Positions 16,870-25,627 of a stretch of 64,000 nt of DNA are shown here, one piece after another. The translations under genes and the position numbers were made by a program. The DNA is from JAVVHH01 sp963835135 (GTDB taxonomy: Bacteria; Pseudomonadota; Alphaproteobacteria; Acetobacterales; Acetobacteraceae), in assembly GCA_963835135.1 (NCBI GenBank), contig CAWIEF010000003.1, positions 806,001 to 870,000 of the forward strand, written 5' to 3'. The notes under the pieces are model-generated. The model worked only from the letters and a program-made list of their open reading frames with translations. It ran no database searches and was not told the DNA's origin. Position 1 is the stretch's first letter. Every line of letters starts with the position of its first letter.

Positions 16870-17637
16870 TTAGTTGTTGCTGTTGCGGACGCCGAAGAGT
16901 TGCAGCGCCAGCATGAACAGGTTGATGAAGTTCAGGTAGAGGCTCAGCGCATCGTAGACGCTGCGGACCGCGGCGCCGTCGGTGCCCTCGGCGTAGGCAT
17001 ACTGCACGTAGTCGTTCTTGATCCGCTGCGTGTCGTAGGCGGTCAGTCCCACGAAGACGAGCACGCCGATGACGCTGATCGCGAACTGCAGGCCGCTGCT
17101 GCCGATGAACATGTTGACCAGGCTGGCCAGCACGATGCCGATCAGGCCCATGATCAGGAAACTACCGAACCGGGTCAGGTCCGTCTTGGTCGTGTAGCCC
17201 CAGAGGCTCATCGCCGCGAACGTGCCGGCGGTGACAAAGAACACGCGCGCGATGCTGTCGCCGGCGTAGATCAGGAAGATGTTCGCCAGCGACGCGCCCA
17301 TTGCGGCCGCGAACGCCCAGAACAGCATCTGGGTGGTCTGCCGCGAGAGGCGGTTGACGCCGAAGCTCAGCACCATGACGAACACCAGCGGCGCGAATAC
17401 GGCGGCGTAGCCGAGCAGCGTTGGCTGCACTGCAAGCCCGCGCGGGGTCATGACCTGATGGTAGAACAGGTTAATCAGCGAGGTGTTGGCGACGCCGTAC
17501 GCGATTGCACCGGTCAGCACCAAACCGGATGCCATCCAGTTGTAAACGCGAAGCATGTAGCCGCGAAGGCCGGCGTCGATTACCGCGCCGTCCGCGGCCG
17601 TGGGCGAATACGCCCGATAGTCGGGGACGAAAGCCAT
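16870..17637 (-). CDS. Bax inhibitor-1/YccA-family membrane protein
   Basis: Integral membrane protein of 255 residues with seven hydrophobic segments, belonging to the BI-1 family (proposed calcium leak or stress-related channels). Family features: YMLRVYNWMASGL near the N-terminus, the middle ANIFLIYAGDSIARVFF, and the C-terminal GLTAYDTQRIK with SLYLNFINLFMLALQLFG. The ATG at 17637 (MAFVPDYRAY) has TAGGAG just upstream. A longer frame to 17679 has no such support. Monocistronic with its own terminator. Confidence 0.93.
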   Translation of the reverse strand: MAFVPDYRAYSPTAADGAVIDAGLRGYMLRVYNWMASGLVLTGAIAYGVANTSLINLFYHQVMTPRGLAVQPTLLGYAAVFAPLVFVMVLSFGVNRLSRQTTQMLFWAFAAAMGASLANIFLIYAGDSIARVFFVTAGTFAAMSLWGYTTKTDLTRFGSFLIMGLIGIVLASLVNMFIGSSGLQFAISVIGVLVFVGLTAYDTQRIKNDYVQYAYAEGTDGAAVRSVYDALSLYLNFINLFMLALQLFGVRNSNN

Positions 17638-17723
17638 GGCTCCTAAATCCTCTTCAATACGGGCGGAATGCCCCTGCAAGCTATGTTGGAGAGAATGTTC
17701 TCTCGATCAAGATAAATCGAGAA

Positions 17724-20222
17724 TTACTCGTTGCGGAGATACGGCGCTGGCCGCGCCCGCAGCGCCGAAGCGGTGCCAGCATAGCCGAACGCCAGCATCA
17801 GCGCGGTGCAGCCCAGCAGCGTGACGGCCAGTGCGCCGGGGAGGAACACCCAGTCGGCGCGCATGACGAAGCGCACGACGGCCCAACTCGCCAACGTGCC
17901 GACCAGTGCGGCCAGCAGCCCGGCCGCCAAGCCGATCGCGCCGAACTCGACGAGCCAGGCGGCGCGGATCTGCCGCCGGGTCGCGCCGAGCGTCTTGAGC
18001 ACGATCGCCTCGGCCATCCGGCGGCGTTGCCCGGCTGCGACTGCGCCAGCGAGGACCAGCGCGCCCGAGGCCAATGTCACCGAGCCCGTGGCGGCGAGCG
18101 CGGCGGCGATCTTGCCGACCAGGGACGCCACCGCTCCGAGCACGTCGGCGACGCGGATCCCGGAGACGTTCGGCATCGCGTCGGTGACGGCGCGCAGGAT
18201 GGCACCCTCGTCGGCCGGGATGGCGCGGACGGTGGCGATGTGCGTGTGGGGCGCGTGTTCGAGCAGGCCGGGTGAGGCGACCATGGTGAAATTGATGCCG
18301 AGCGTGCGCCAGGCGATGTCGCGCAGGCTGGCGACCTTGAGGTCGATGTCACGGCCGAGCACGTTGACGCGGATGACGCTGCCGATATGCACGCCCCAGC
18401 CGCGGGCGAGGCCGGCATCGAACGAGACGAGCGGCGACCCGTCGTATCCGGCCGGCCACCATGACCCGTCCACCAGTTTCGAATTCTCGGGCAGCGTCTT
18501 GCTGTAGGTCAGCCCGCGGTCGCCGCGCAGCGCCCACTGGGTGTCGGGCGTGGCCTTGACCGCCTCGGCCGGAACACCGTCCACGCTGACGATGCGGGCG
18601 CGCAGGCTGGGGACCTCGTCGACCTTCTCGACGCCGGGCTGGGCCGCGAGAATTTGGCGGAAATGCTCCATCTCGTCGTTCTGGATGTCGATGAAGAAGA
18701 AGCTCGGTGCGGCGGCGGGAAGCTGCTCGACGATCTCGGCGCGGATGTTGGCCTGGATGAGCGCGACGGCGGAGAGGGTCGACAGCCCAAGACCGAGCGA
18801 GACCAGCATGAGGCCGGTGGACGCGCCGGGCCGGTGCAGGTTGGCAAGGCCGAGCCGGGCCCAGGCGGCGCGCGGAGCCGGGATGCGGCGGGAGAGCGCG
18901 GTCACTGCGAGCCCGCCGAGCCAGAACAGCGCCAGCGTCGCCGCCGCAGCGGCACAGAACCAGGCCGCGAACCGCCGCTCCGGCGAGGTCGCGACGACGA
19001 GCCCGGCCAGCAGGAGCGCGAGTGCGGCGTTCATCGCAAGCAGCGCGGGGCGGCGGCGCAGGCGCGTAGGAAGGAGCGCGTCGCGGAACAGCGCGGCCCC
19101 GGAAATCTGGGCCGCGCGGGCCAGCGGCCAGAGCGCGAAGGCTGCGGCGGTGAGCAGGCCATAGACCGCGGCGAGCAGCAGCGGCGCGGGATAGAGTCCG
19201 AGGCGCGGCGGCACCGGCAGCGCGTCGCCGAACAGCCAGACGCCGACGGCGGTCAGCACCGCGCCGCCGATCACGCCTACCAACACTCCGGCCGCGGCGA
19301 GGACGCCGATCTGGATGAGGTAGGTGGCCGAGATCGTGGCGGAGGATGCGCCGAGGCAGCGCAGCGTGGCGATGCTGCGGGCGCGCGCTTCGAGCCAGGC
19401 CCGCACGCCGGTCGCCACGCCGATGCCGCCGACGAGCAACGCGGTCAGGCCCACCAGGGTGAGGAAGAGGCCGGTCTGGTCGACGAAGCGGCCCACCCCC
19501 GGAGCGGCCTCGGCCGTCTGGCGGATGCGCCACCCCTTATTGGGGAAGGCGGCGCGGATGGCGTCGGCAAGGGCGGCAGGGTCGGCCCCCTGCGGGACCG
19601 TGAGCCGGAGGTCGTAGTTCAGCAGGCTGCCGGGTTGCACGAGTCCCGTGGCCGGGAGCGACGCCATGGCGATCATGATGCGCGGCCCCAGGATGGCGGG
19701 ACCGGCGACGCGGTCGGGCTCGCTTGTGAGCGCCCCGCGCAGTGTGAAAGTCCCTTGTCCCAGGCGGATGGGCGCGCCGGCTTGGACCCCCAAACGGTCG
19801 AGCACGAGCGGATCGGCCACGATACCACCCTCGCCGAGGGCAGCACGGAGATCGCCGGCCGTCGTCTCGGCCAGGCCCACGAGCGGATAGGCGGCGTCGA
19901 CGGCTTTCAGTTCAACCAACTGGCGCTCGCCGTTGGCGGCGACGGCCATCGAGCGCATGGAGACGACGTCGGAGACGGTTGCCCCTCGCCCGGCGAGGAA
20001 CGAACGTAGCGAGTCGGGCAGCGGCTCGGCGCCGCCTTGGACCTCCAGATCACCGCCCAGCAGCCGGCGGCCTTCGGTTGCCAGGCCCCGCTCGATGCCG
20101 TCACGCAGACTGCCCACGGCGGCGATGGCGGCCACGCCGAGGGCGAGGCAGGCGAGCACGATGCGCAGGCCGCGAATGCCGGTCCGGAGCTCGCGGCGGG
20201 CGAAACGGAGCGCGGGGCTCAG
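17724..20222 (-). CDS. FtsX-like ABC transporter permease (YbbP-type)
   Basis: Inner-membrane permease of about 832 residues, FtsX/MacB fold in two halves, with large periplasmic domains and about ten membrane segments (for example LTLVGLTALLVGGIGVATGV and the C-terminal LAVTLLGCTALMLAFGYAG). YbbA-YbbP type pairs are thought to handle lipids or hydrophobic molecules. The first GTG at 20159 would start inside the first membrane helix. The family's basic cytosolic lead (RFARRELRTGIRGLRIV) is encoded just upstream, so a CTG at 20222 overlapping the ATPase stop (CTGA) is the likelier start. It overlaps the ATPase gene by 4 bp. Confidence 0.88.
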   Translation of the reverse strand: MSPALRFARRELRTGIRGLRIVLACLALGVAAIAAVGSLRDGIERGLATEGRRLLGGDLEVQGGAEPLPDSLRSFLAGRGATVSDVVSMRSMAVAANGERQLVELKAVDAAYPLVGLAETTAGDLRAALGEGGIVADPLVLDRLGVQAGAPIRLGQGTFTLRGALTSEPDRVAGPAILGPRIMIAMASLPATGLVQPGSLLNYDLRLTVPQGADPAALADAIRAAFPNKGWRIRQTAEAAPGVGRFVDQTGLFLTLVGLTALLVGGIGVATGVRAWLEARARSIATLRCLGASSATISATYLIQIGVLAAAGVLVGVIGGAVLTAVGVWLFGDALPVPPRLGLYPAPLLLAAVYGLLTAAAFALWPLARAAQISGAALFRDALLPTRLRRRPALLAMNAALALLLAGLVVATSPERRFAAWFCAAAAATLALFWLGGLAVTALSRRIPAPRAAWARLGLANLHRPGASTGLMLVSLGLGLSTLSAVALIQANIRAEIVEQLPAAAPSFFFIDIQNDEMEHFRQILAAQPGVEKVDEVPSLRARIVSVDGVPAEAVKATPDTQWALRGDRGLTYSKTLPENSKLVDGSWWPAGYDGSPLVSFDAGLARGWGVHIGSVIRVNVLGRDIDLKVASLRDIAWRTLGINFTMVASPGLLEHAPHTHIATVRAIPADEGAILRAVTDAMPNVSGIRVADVLGAVASLVGKIAAALAATGSVTLASGALVLAGAVAAGQRRRMAEAIVLKTLGATRRQIRAAWLVEFGAIGLAAGLLAALVGTLASWAVVRFVMRADWVFLPGALAVTLLGCTALMLAFGYAGTASALRARPAPYLRNE

Positions 20223-20944
20223 GAGACGAGCTCCGAAACGCGGCCATCGACGATGCGGCCATCGACGATACGGATGGTGCGGTCGCAGCGGGCGGCGAGG
20301 GCCGGGTCGTGGGTGATGAGCAGCAGGGTGGTCCCGTGCGTGGCCTGCATGTCGAAGAGGAGGTCCATCACCGCAACGCCGGTCGCGTGGTCGAGGTTGC
20401 CGGTCGGCTCGTCGGCCAGCAGGAGGCGGGGGCGGCCCGAGAAGGCCCGAGCCAGCGCGACACGCTGCTGTTCGCCGCCGGAGAGTTGGCCGGGGAGATG
20501 GGTCAACCGGTGCCCGAGCCCAACCGCGTCCAGTCCGGCTCGCGCACGCGCCCCGGCGTCCGGCACGCCGGCCAGCTCGAGCGGAACGGCCACGTTCTCC
20601 AGCGCGGTCATCGCGGGAATGAGGTGAAATGCCTGGAACACGATGCCGATCGTGTCGCGGCGGAAGCGGGCCAACGCATCTTCGTCACGCCCGATCAGGC
20701 TCTGGCCAGCGACCTCGACCGTGCCGGCCGTCGCTTGCTCCAGCCCGGCGAGCACCATCAGCAGGCTCGTCTTGCCCGAACCCGACGGGCCAACGATGCC
20801 AACCGCCTCGCCGCTCCCTACATCGAGGTCGATGCCGGAGAGAATGTTGACCGGCCCGGCCGCCGAAGGCACGGTCAGGCGCAAGCCCCGCACGGTGACG
20901 AGACTCGCGGGCGGGTTGGATGGGGGACTGATGTTGGTGTCCAT
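20219..20944 (-). CDS. ABC transporter ATP-binding protein (YbbA/LolD-like)
   Basis: Cytosolic ATPase of 241 residues partnering the downstream permease. Walker A is GPSGSGKTS, the Q-loop lies in FQAFHLIPAMTALEN, the signature is LSGGEQQRVALARA, Walker B is LLLADEPTGNLD and the switch His is in LLITHDPALA. The ATG at 20944 gives MDTNISPPSN. It overlaps the likely start of the divergent GDSL esterase gene by a few bases, so one of the two starts may lie further inside. Confidence 0.93.
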   Translation of the reverse strand: MDTNISPPSNPPASLVTVRGLRLTVPSAAGPVNILSGIDLDVGSGEAVGIVGPSGSGKTSLLMVLAGLEQATAGTVEVAGQSLIGRDEDALARFRRDTIGIVFQAFHLIPAMTALENVAVPLELAGVPDAGARARAGLDAVGLGHRLTHLPGQLSGGEQQRVALARAFSGRPRLLLADEPTGNLDHATGVAVMDLLFDMQATHGTTLLLITHDPALAARCDRTIRIVDGRIVDGRVSELVS

Positions 20945-21590
20945 ACTTGCCCCATATGGCGCGCTGCGCGCGCTGACCAACGCGATGGTGGTGGTCCTGG
21001 CGCTTTTTTCTGCTGCAGCTGCGAACGCCCGGCCAGTCCGCGTGCTCATCCTGGGCGATAGTCTGGCGGCCGGCTACGGACTTGCGGCGGCAGACGGGTT
21101 CCAGGCGCAAATGCTCGCCGCGCTCAGGGCTCGGGGGCACGACGTGAGCTTCGTCGACGCCGCCGTGTCGGGCGACACCAGCGCCGGTGGGCGGGCGCGA
21201 CTCGATTGGGCGATTGGCGACGGCGTGGACGCGGCGTTGGTCGAACTGGGCGCCAATGACGGACTGCGCGGTCTGCCGACCAAGGACCTGCAGGCCAATC
21301 TGACGGCCATCCTGGACGCATTGGCGGCCAAGCACATGCCGGTGTTGCTGAGCGGAATGTTGGCACCGCCGAACCTCGGCCAGGACTACGGGAGCGCGTT
21401 CAAGGCCATCTATACGACGCTCGGCGCCCGCCAGGACGTCATCTTCGACCCGTTCTTCCTCGAAGGGGTCGCGGCCGATCCGGGGTTGAACCAGGCCGAC
21501 CACATCCATCCCAATCCGGCGGGCGTGAAAATCATCGTCGCACGGCTGTTGCCGGAGATGGAGAAGCTGATCGCGTCGGTGAAATCGTGA
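20937..21590 (+). CDS. tesA: GDSL-type arylesterase/thioesterase I (TesA-like)
   Basis: Exported SGNH hydrolase acting on acyl thioesters, aryl esters or lysophospholipids. The catalytic blocks are LILGDSLAAGYGL, LGANDGLRG and the terminal DHIHPNPAG. The signal peptide core is VVVLALFSAAAANA. Starts considered: GTG 20937 (preferred: GGGGGA nine bases upstream and an Arg in the n-region), TTG 20934, ATG 20931 and ATG 20985 (very short n-region). Divergent from the ABC pair, an arrangement that recurs in proteobacteria. Its TGA overlaps the thpR GTG. Confidence 0.9.
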   Translation: MSILAPYGALRALTNAMVVVLALFSAAAANARPVRVLILGDSLAAGYGLAAADGFQAQMLAALRARGHDVSFVDAAVSGDTSAGGRARLDWAIGDGVDAALVELGANDGLRGLPTKDLQANLTAILDALAAKHMPVLLSGMLAPPNLGQDYGSAFKAIYTTLGARQDVIFDPFFLEGVAADPGLNQADHIHPNPAGVKIIVARLLPEMEKLIASVKS

Positions 21591-22154
21591 GGCTGTTCGT
21601 CGCCATCGACTTGCCCCCGACGCTGCGGACGCGTCTGTCGTGGATGTCGGGCGGCCTGCAGGGCGCGCGCTGGGTGCCGCCGGAGAACTACCACGTGACG
21701 CTACGGTTCATCGGCGAAGTTCCGGCGTGGCGGGCCGAAGAGATCGACCACGCGCTGGCCGCGCTGCGGGCGGCCGGGTTCGAGTTGCAGCTGTCCGGCG
21801 TCGGCACGTTCGAGAAGGGCGGCAAGGTGCTCTCCCTCTGGGTTGGGGTCGACCGCAACCCGGCGCTGGACCACCTGCAGTCGAAAATCGAAACGGCGAT
21901 GCAGCGGGCCGGTCTCGAGTTCGGAGCGGCGGCGGTTCAACCCGCACGTCACGCTGGCGCGGGTCGAAGGCGTCGCGACGCATAAGATCGCGGAGTGGGT
22001 GCAAGCGCGAAACCTGTTCCGCAGCGATACGGTGCCGGTGGAGCACTTCACGCTATTCCGCTCGCGCCTCGGCAAGGAGCAGGCGATCTATGAGGCCGAG
22101 GTCGAATACCCGCTGAAGAGCGCCCTGCAGGACCCGACCATGGTGGCTGTTTGA
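21587..22154 (+). CDS. thpR: RNA 2',3'-cyclic phosphodiesterase (ThpR), frameshifted
   Basis: 2H phosphoesterase (LigT family) that opens 2',3'-cyclic phosphates on RNA. The start is GTG 21587 (MRLFVAIDLP), overlapping the esterase stop. The first catalytic motif HVTL is in NYHVTLRFIG. The frame then fails after about residue 112. The second motif, FNPHVTLARVEG, and the rest of the family C-terminus lie in the +1 frame. One extra base between about 21915 and 21935 explains it; the full span is 3n+1 bases (188 residues if corrected). Either a sequence error or a recent lesion. Confidence 0.85.
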
Positions 22155-22169
22155 CAGGGGGCGCAAAAG

Positions 22170-22281
22170 CCCTCTCTCGCTGGCGGGAGGGGGTTGGGTG
22201 AGGGTGGAAACACAAGCCGAAACTCGGTTTCTGCTGCGCCAATCACCATCACCCCAGCCCTCTCCCGTCAGCGGGAGAGGG
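22170..22281 (+). repeat. Pair of inverted REP-like palindromic elements
   Basis: Copy A at 22170-22207 has a CCTCTC-core palindrome followed by GGGTTGGGTGAGGG. Copy B at 22239-22281 is the same motif in reverse orientation (CCCTCTCCCG then CGGGAGAGGG, preceded by CATCACCCC). Each can fold into a hairpin and the two face each other across about 30 bp. This layout resembles bacterial interspersed REP pairs. It separates thpR from the UDG-family gene and supplies the latter's first possible codons. Confidence 0.75.
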
Positions 22282-22860
22282 AGCAGTGACGTCGCCTTTG
22301 ACAACTTGCTCGCCGACGCACGCGCTTGCGCCCTCTGCGACCTACCGGCCGGACCGCGGCCGATCCTCCAGGCCTCGGTCGAGTCGCGGCTGGTGATCGC
22401 GAGCCAGGCGCCCGGCAGCATCGCGCATGCAAGCGGGATCCCGTTTCAGGACCCGAGCGGCTTCCGCCTGCGCGACTGGCTCGGGCTCGACCAACCCACC
22501 TTCTACGACCCGGCCTGCGTCGCCATCCTGCCGATGGGCTTCTGCTACCCCGGCCGCTTCGCCCAAGGCGGCGATCTCCCTCCGGCCCCGGCCTGCGCAC
22601 CCCGCTGGCGGCAGCTCTTCCTCGAGCGGATGCCGGCGGTCCGGCTCATTCTGCTGGTGGGCGGCTACTCGCAAGCGGACGCGTTGGGCGCCGGGCGGAT
22701 GACCGACCGGGTGCGGCGGTTCCGCGACTACCTGCCGCGCTACTTTCCCCTGCCGCATCCGAGCTGGCGGACCGGCATTTGGGAACGGCGCAATCCGTGG
22801 TTCACCGACGAGGTTCTTCCGGCCCTCAAGCACGAGGTGCAGCGGGCGCTGCATGCCTGA
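22198..22860 (+). CDS. Uracil-DNA glycosylase family protein
   Basis: COG1573-like member of the uracil-DNA glycosylase superfamily, presumably cytosolic. Visible features are the cysteine pair ACALC, GPRPILQASVESRLVIASQAPG (split here: GPRPILQAS and VIASQAPG), GIPFQDPSGFRLRDWLGL and the late FPLPHPSWRTG. The frame opens with GTG at 22198 inside the REP pair, so the first 30 or so residues (SPSPQPSPVSGRG) are repeat-derived. TTG at 22306 (MLADARACALC) is the likelier true start. Whether it excises uracil is unproven. The stop overlaps the MFS start by 8 bp. Confidence 0.78.
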   Translation: MRVETQAETRFLLRQSPSPQPSPVSGRGSSDVAFDNLLADARACALCDLPAGPRPILQASVESRLVIASQAPGSIAHASGIPFQDPSGFRLRDWLGLDQPTFYDPACVAILPMGFCYPGRFAQGGDLPPAPACAPRWRQLFLERMPAVRLILLVGGYSQADALGAGRMTDRVRRFRDYLPRYFPLPHPSWRTGIWERRNPWFTDEVLPALKHEVQRALHA

Positions 22861-24103
22861 GACCTCGCTCTTCTGGCAGCGAAACGTATACGTCTGCCTG
22901 TTCGGCTCTTTCACCACGCTGACGGCGATGACGCTGCTGCTGCCGTTCCTGCCGGTCTTTGTCGAACAGCTGGGCGTGGAGGGGCACGCCGCGATCGTGC
23001 AGTGGTCGGGGGTGGCCTACGGCATCACCTTCCTGGGTGCCGGCATCATGGCGCCAGTGTGGGGCCGCTTCGCCGATCTCTACGGGCGCAAGCCGATCCT
23101 GATGCGTGCCGCTTTGGCGATGGCGGTGGTCATGTCGCTGATCGGGTTGGCGCAGAATATCTGGCAGCTCGTCGCGCTCCGGCTCTTGGCCGGGCTGCTG
23201 GGCGGCTACAGCTCGGGCGCGGTCGTGCTGGTGGCGACGCAGACGCCGCGGGAGCGCTCGGGCTGGGCGCTCGGCGTGCTTTCGACCGGCACCTTGGCGG
23301 GCACGCTGCTGGGGCCGCTGCTCGGTGGCGTGATGCCGGGGCTGGTCGGCATCCGCGCGACGTTTTTCGTCGCGGGTGGGGTCATCTTCGTGGCGTTTCT
23401 GGCGACGGTGTTCCTGGTGCGGGAAGATCGCAGCGGCTTCCGCAAGGACGTCCGGCAGGTGACGAAGGCAGCCTGGTCGATGATCCCGGATCCTCGGCCG
23501 GTCGCGACGATGCTGGTCACCGCCACGCTGCTGCTGTTCGCCAACATGTCGATCGAGCCGATCATCACGGTGTATGTGGGTCAGCTCGGTCCGGCCGGCA
23601 GCGACGTGGTGTTCACGTCCGGGCTGGTGATGGCGGCATCGGCGGTCGGCAGCATCATCGCCGCGCCCCATCTGGGGCGGCTGGCAGACCGGCGCGGGCA
23701 TTGGCGGCTGATCGTGTCGTGCCTGGCCGGATGCGCCGTGCTGCTGATCCCGCAGGCGTTCGTAACGGCGAGCTGGCAGCTGATCGGGCTGCGGTTCCTG
23801 ATGGGGATCGCGCTGGCCGGGCTGCTGCCGGCGATCACGGCCACGATCCGCCACAACGTGCCGCAGGCGGCGGCCGGGACGATCCTGGGCTACAGCACAT
23901 CGGCGCAATATGCCGGCCAGGTGCTGGGCCCGCTGGCCGGCGGCTTCGTCGGTGGCCAAATCGGCATGCGCGCGGTGTTCCTGGCCACGACGCTGGTCAT
24001 GGCAGCGGGCGCACTGCTCAACTGGGTCGTCAGTCGGCGGATCGCGGCGGAGCAGAATCCACTTGGGGCCCGGCTCGAGACGCGGCAGGATGGCGGGCGA
24101 TGA
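22853..24103 (+). CDS. MFS transporter, multidrug-type
   Basis: Major facilitator of 416 residues with twelve membrane segments, resembling MdtG-type multidrug exporters. The loop 2-3 motif is GRFADLYGRKPIL, motif C-like glycines lie in LAGTLLGPLLGG, and the matching second-half loop is GRLADRRGHWRL. The substrate is unknown. The ATG at 22853 overlaps the UDG gene, and its stop overlaps the next ATG (ATGA), so the three genes are probably co-translated. Confidence 0.9.
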   Translation: MPETSLFWQRNVYVCLFGSFTTLTAMTLLLPFLPVFVEQLGVEGHAAIVQWSGVAYGITFLGAGIMAPVWGRFADLYGRKPILMRAALAMAVVMSLIGLAQNIWQLVALRLLAGLLGGYSSGAVVLVATQTPRERSGWALGVLSTGTLAGTLLGPLLGGVMPGLVGIRATFFVAGGVIFVAFLATVFLVREDRSGFRKDVRQVTKAAWSMIPDPRPVATMLVTATLLLFANMSIEPIITVYVGQLGPAGSDVVFTSGLVMAASAVGSIIAAPHLGRLADRRGHWRLIVSCLAGCAVLLIPQAFVTASWQLIGLRFLMGIALAGLLPAITATIRHNVPQAAAGTILGYSTSAQYAGQVLGPLAGGFVGGQIGMRAVFLATTLVMAAGALLNWVVSRRIAAEQNPLGARLETRQDGGR

Positions 24104-25614
24104 GCGAAGCGCCGATCCTCGACCGTCCCCAAACCATTGTCGCGGAGGCGGAGCACGTCGATGTGCTGGTCGTCGGGGCGGGCATATCGGGCGTGAGCGC
24201 CGGCTACCATCTGCAGCACTCGATGCCCGGCACTAGCTTCGTGATGCTGGAGGCGCAGAAGAGCTACGGCGGAACGTGGTACACGCATCGATATCCCGGC
24301 ATCCGCTCCGACAGCGACCTCTACACGTTCGGCTACCGCTTCAAGCCCTGGACCGGCGCGCCGATCGCGACGGCCGAAGAGATCCGGCGCTACATGGGCG
24401 AGGCGATCGCCGAGAACGGGCTCGAGCGGCGGATCCGCTATCAGCACAGGGTGCTCCGCGCGTCGTGGTCCAGCGAGGCCAAGCGGTGGACGGTCGAGGG
24501 GGTCAGGACCGACACCGGCGAGGAGATCCGGTTCACCGCCAATTTCCTTTGGATGTGCCAGGGCTACTACCGGCACGAGGACGGGTTCATACCGGACTGG
24601 AAGGGCACGGAGGATTTCCAGGGCGAGATCGTCCACTCGATGCACTGGAGAGAGGACACCGACCTCACCGGCAAGCAGGTCGTGGTCATCGGCTCCGGCG
24701 CGTCGGCGGCGACCATCGTGCCGAACATCGCAGATCAGTGCGCCCATGTGACGATGCTGCAGCGGACGCCGATCTTCTACCGGACCGGGCGCAACGCCAT
24801 CGAGATCGCCGACGAGCTGCGCCGCCTCGAAGTGGACGAAACCTGGATCCACGAGATCGTGCGGCGGAAGATCCTGTACGAGCAGAAGGTGTTCAACGGC
24901 CGCAGCTTCGACGAGCCGGAGAAGGTGCGCGGCGAGCTGCTCGGGCTCGTGCGCGACGCGCTCGGCGAGGGCTCGGACGACATCATCGCGGCCAACTTCA
25001 CGCCGAAATACCGGCCCTGGCAGCAGCGCATCGCCTTCGTTCCGGATGCCGATTTCTTCAAGCAAATGAAGGCTGGCAGGGCGTCGGTCAAGACCGGCGT
25101 GATCGAGCGGTTCGTGGCTGACGGGATCGAGTTGCAGAGCGGCGAGGTGCTCAAGGCGGATCTCGTGGTGGCGGCAACCGGGTTCCACCTCAGCGTGCTG
25201 GGTGACATCGATTTCACGATCGACGGCAGGCCGCTCGCGTTCGGCGACACCGTGACCTATCGCGGCATGATGTTCACCGGGGTGCCGAACCTGGCCTGGG
25301 TGTTCGGCTATTTCCGCGCGTCGTGGACGTTGCGCGCCGATCTGGTCGCCGATTTCATCGTCCGTCTGCTGGGCCACATGCAGGCCAAGGGGGCCGAGAT
25401 GGTCATGCCGGCGCTGCGTCCGGAGGACGCGGACATGGCGCTCGAGCCATGGATCGCGCCCGACAACTTCAACCCGGGCTACATCAACCGCGGCGTTCAC
25501 CTGCTACCGAAGTGCGGCACCAAAACCGAGTGGCGGCATACCCATGACTACTGGGAGGACAGCCACAGCATCCCGCAGGCCGATCTGGACGACGGGACGC
25601 TGATCTACTCGTAG
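24100..25614 (+). CDS. Flavin-containing (Baeyer-Villiger type) monooxygenase
   Basis: FAD- and NADPH-dependent monooxygenase of 504 residues. The first Rossmann motif is GAGISGVSAGYH, the second GSGASAATIVP. The fingerprint FxGxxxHxxxW is met exactly by FQGEIVHSMHW at residues 173-183, which marks Baeyer-Villiger and related enzymes. GGTWYTHRYPG and ATGFHLSVLGD are also family-typical. It probably oxidises a ketone or other lipophilic compound. Coupling by ATGA to the MFS gene suggests a detoxification or export unit. Confidence 0.9.
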   Translation: MSEAPILDRPQTIVAEAEHVDVLVVGAGISGVSAGYHLQHSMPGTSFVMLEAQKSYGGTWYTHRYPGIRSDSDLYTFGYRFKPWTGAPIATAEEIRRYMGEAIAENGLERRIRYQHRVLRASWSSEAKRWTVEGVRTDTGEEIRFTANFLWMCQGYYRHEDGFIPDWKGTEDFQGEIVHSMHWREDTDLTGKQVVVIGSGASAATIVPNIADQCAHVTMLQRTPIFYRTGRNAIEIADELRRLEVDETWIHEIVRRKILYEQKVFNGRSFDEPEKVRGELLGLVRDALGEGSDDIIAANFTPKYRPWQQRIAFVPDADFFKQMKAGRASVKTGVIERFVADGIELQSGEVLKADLVVAATGFHLSVLGDIDFTIDGRPLAFGDTVTYRGMMFTGVPNLAWVFGYFRASWTLRADLVADFIVRLLGHMQAKGAEMVMPALRPEDADMALEPWIAPDNFNPGYINRGVHLLPKCGTKTEWRHTHDYWEDSHSIPQADLDDGTLIYS

Positions 25615-25627
25615 CGTTCCGGAGCCC

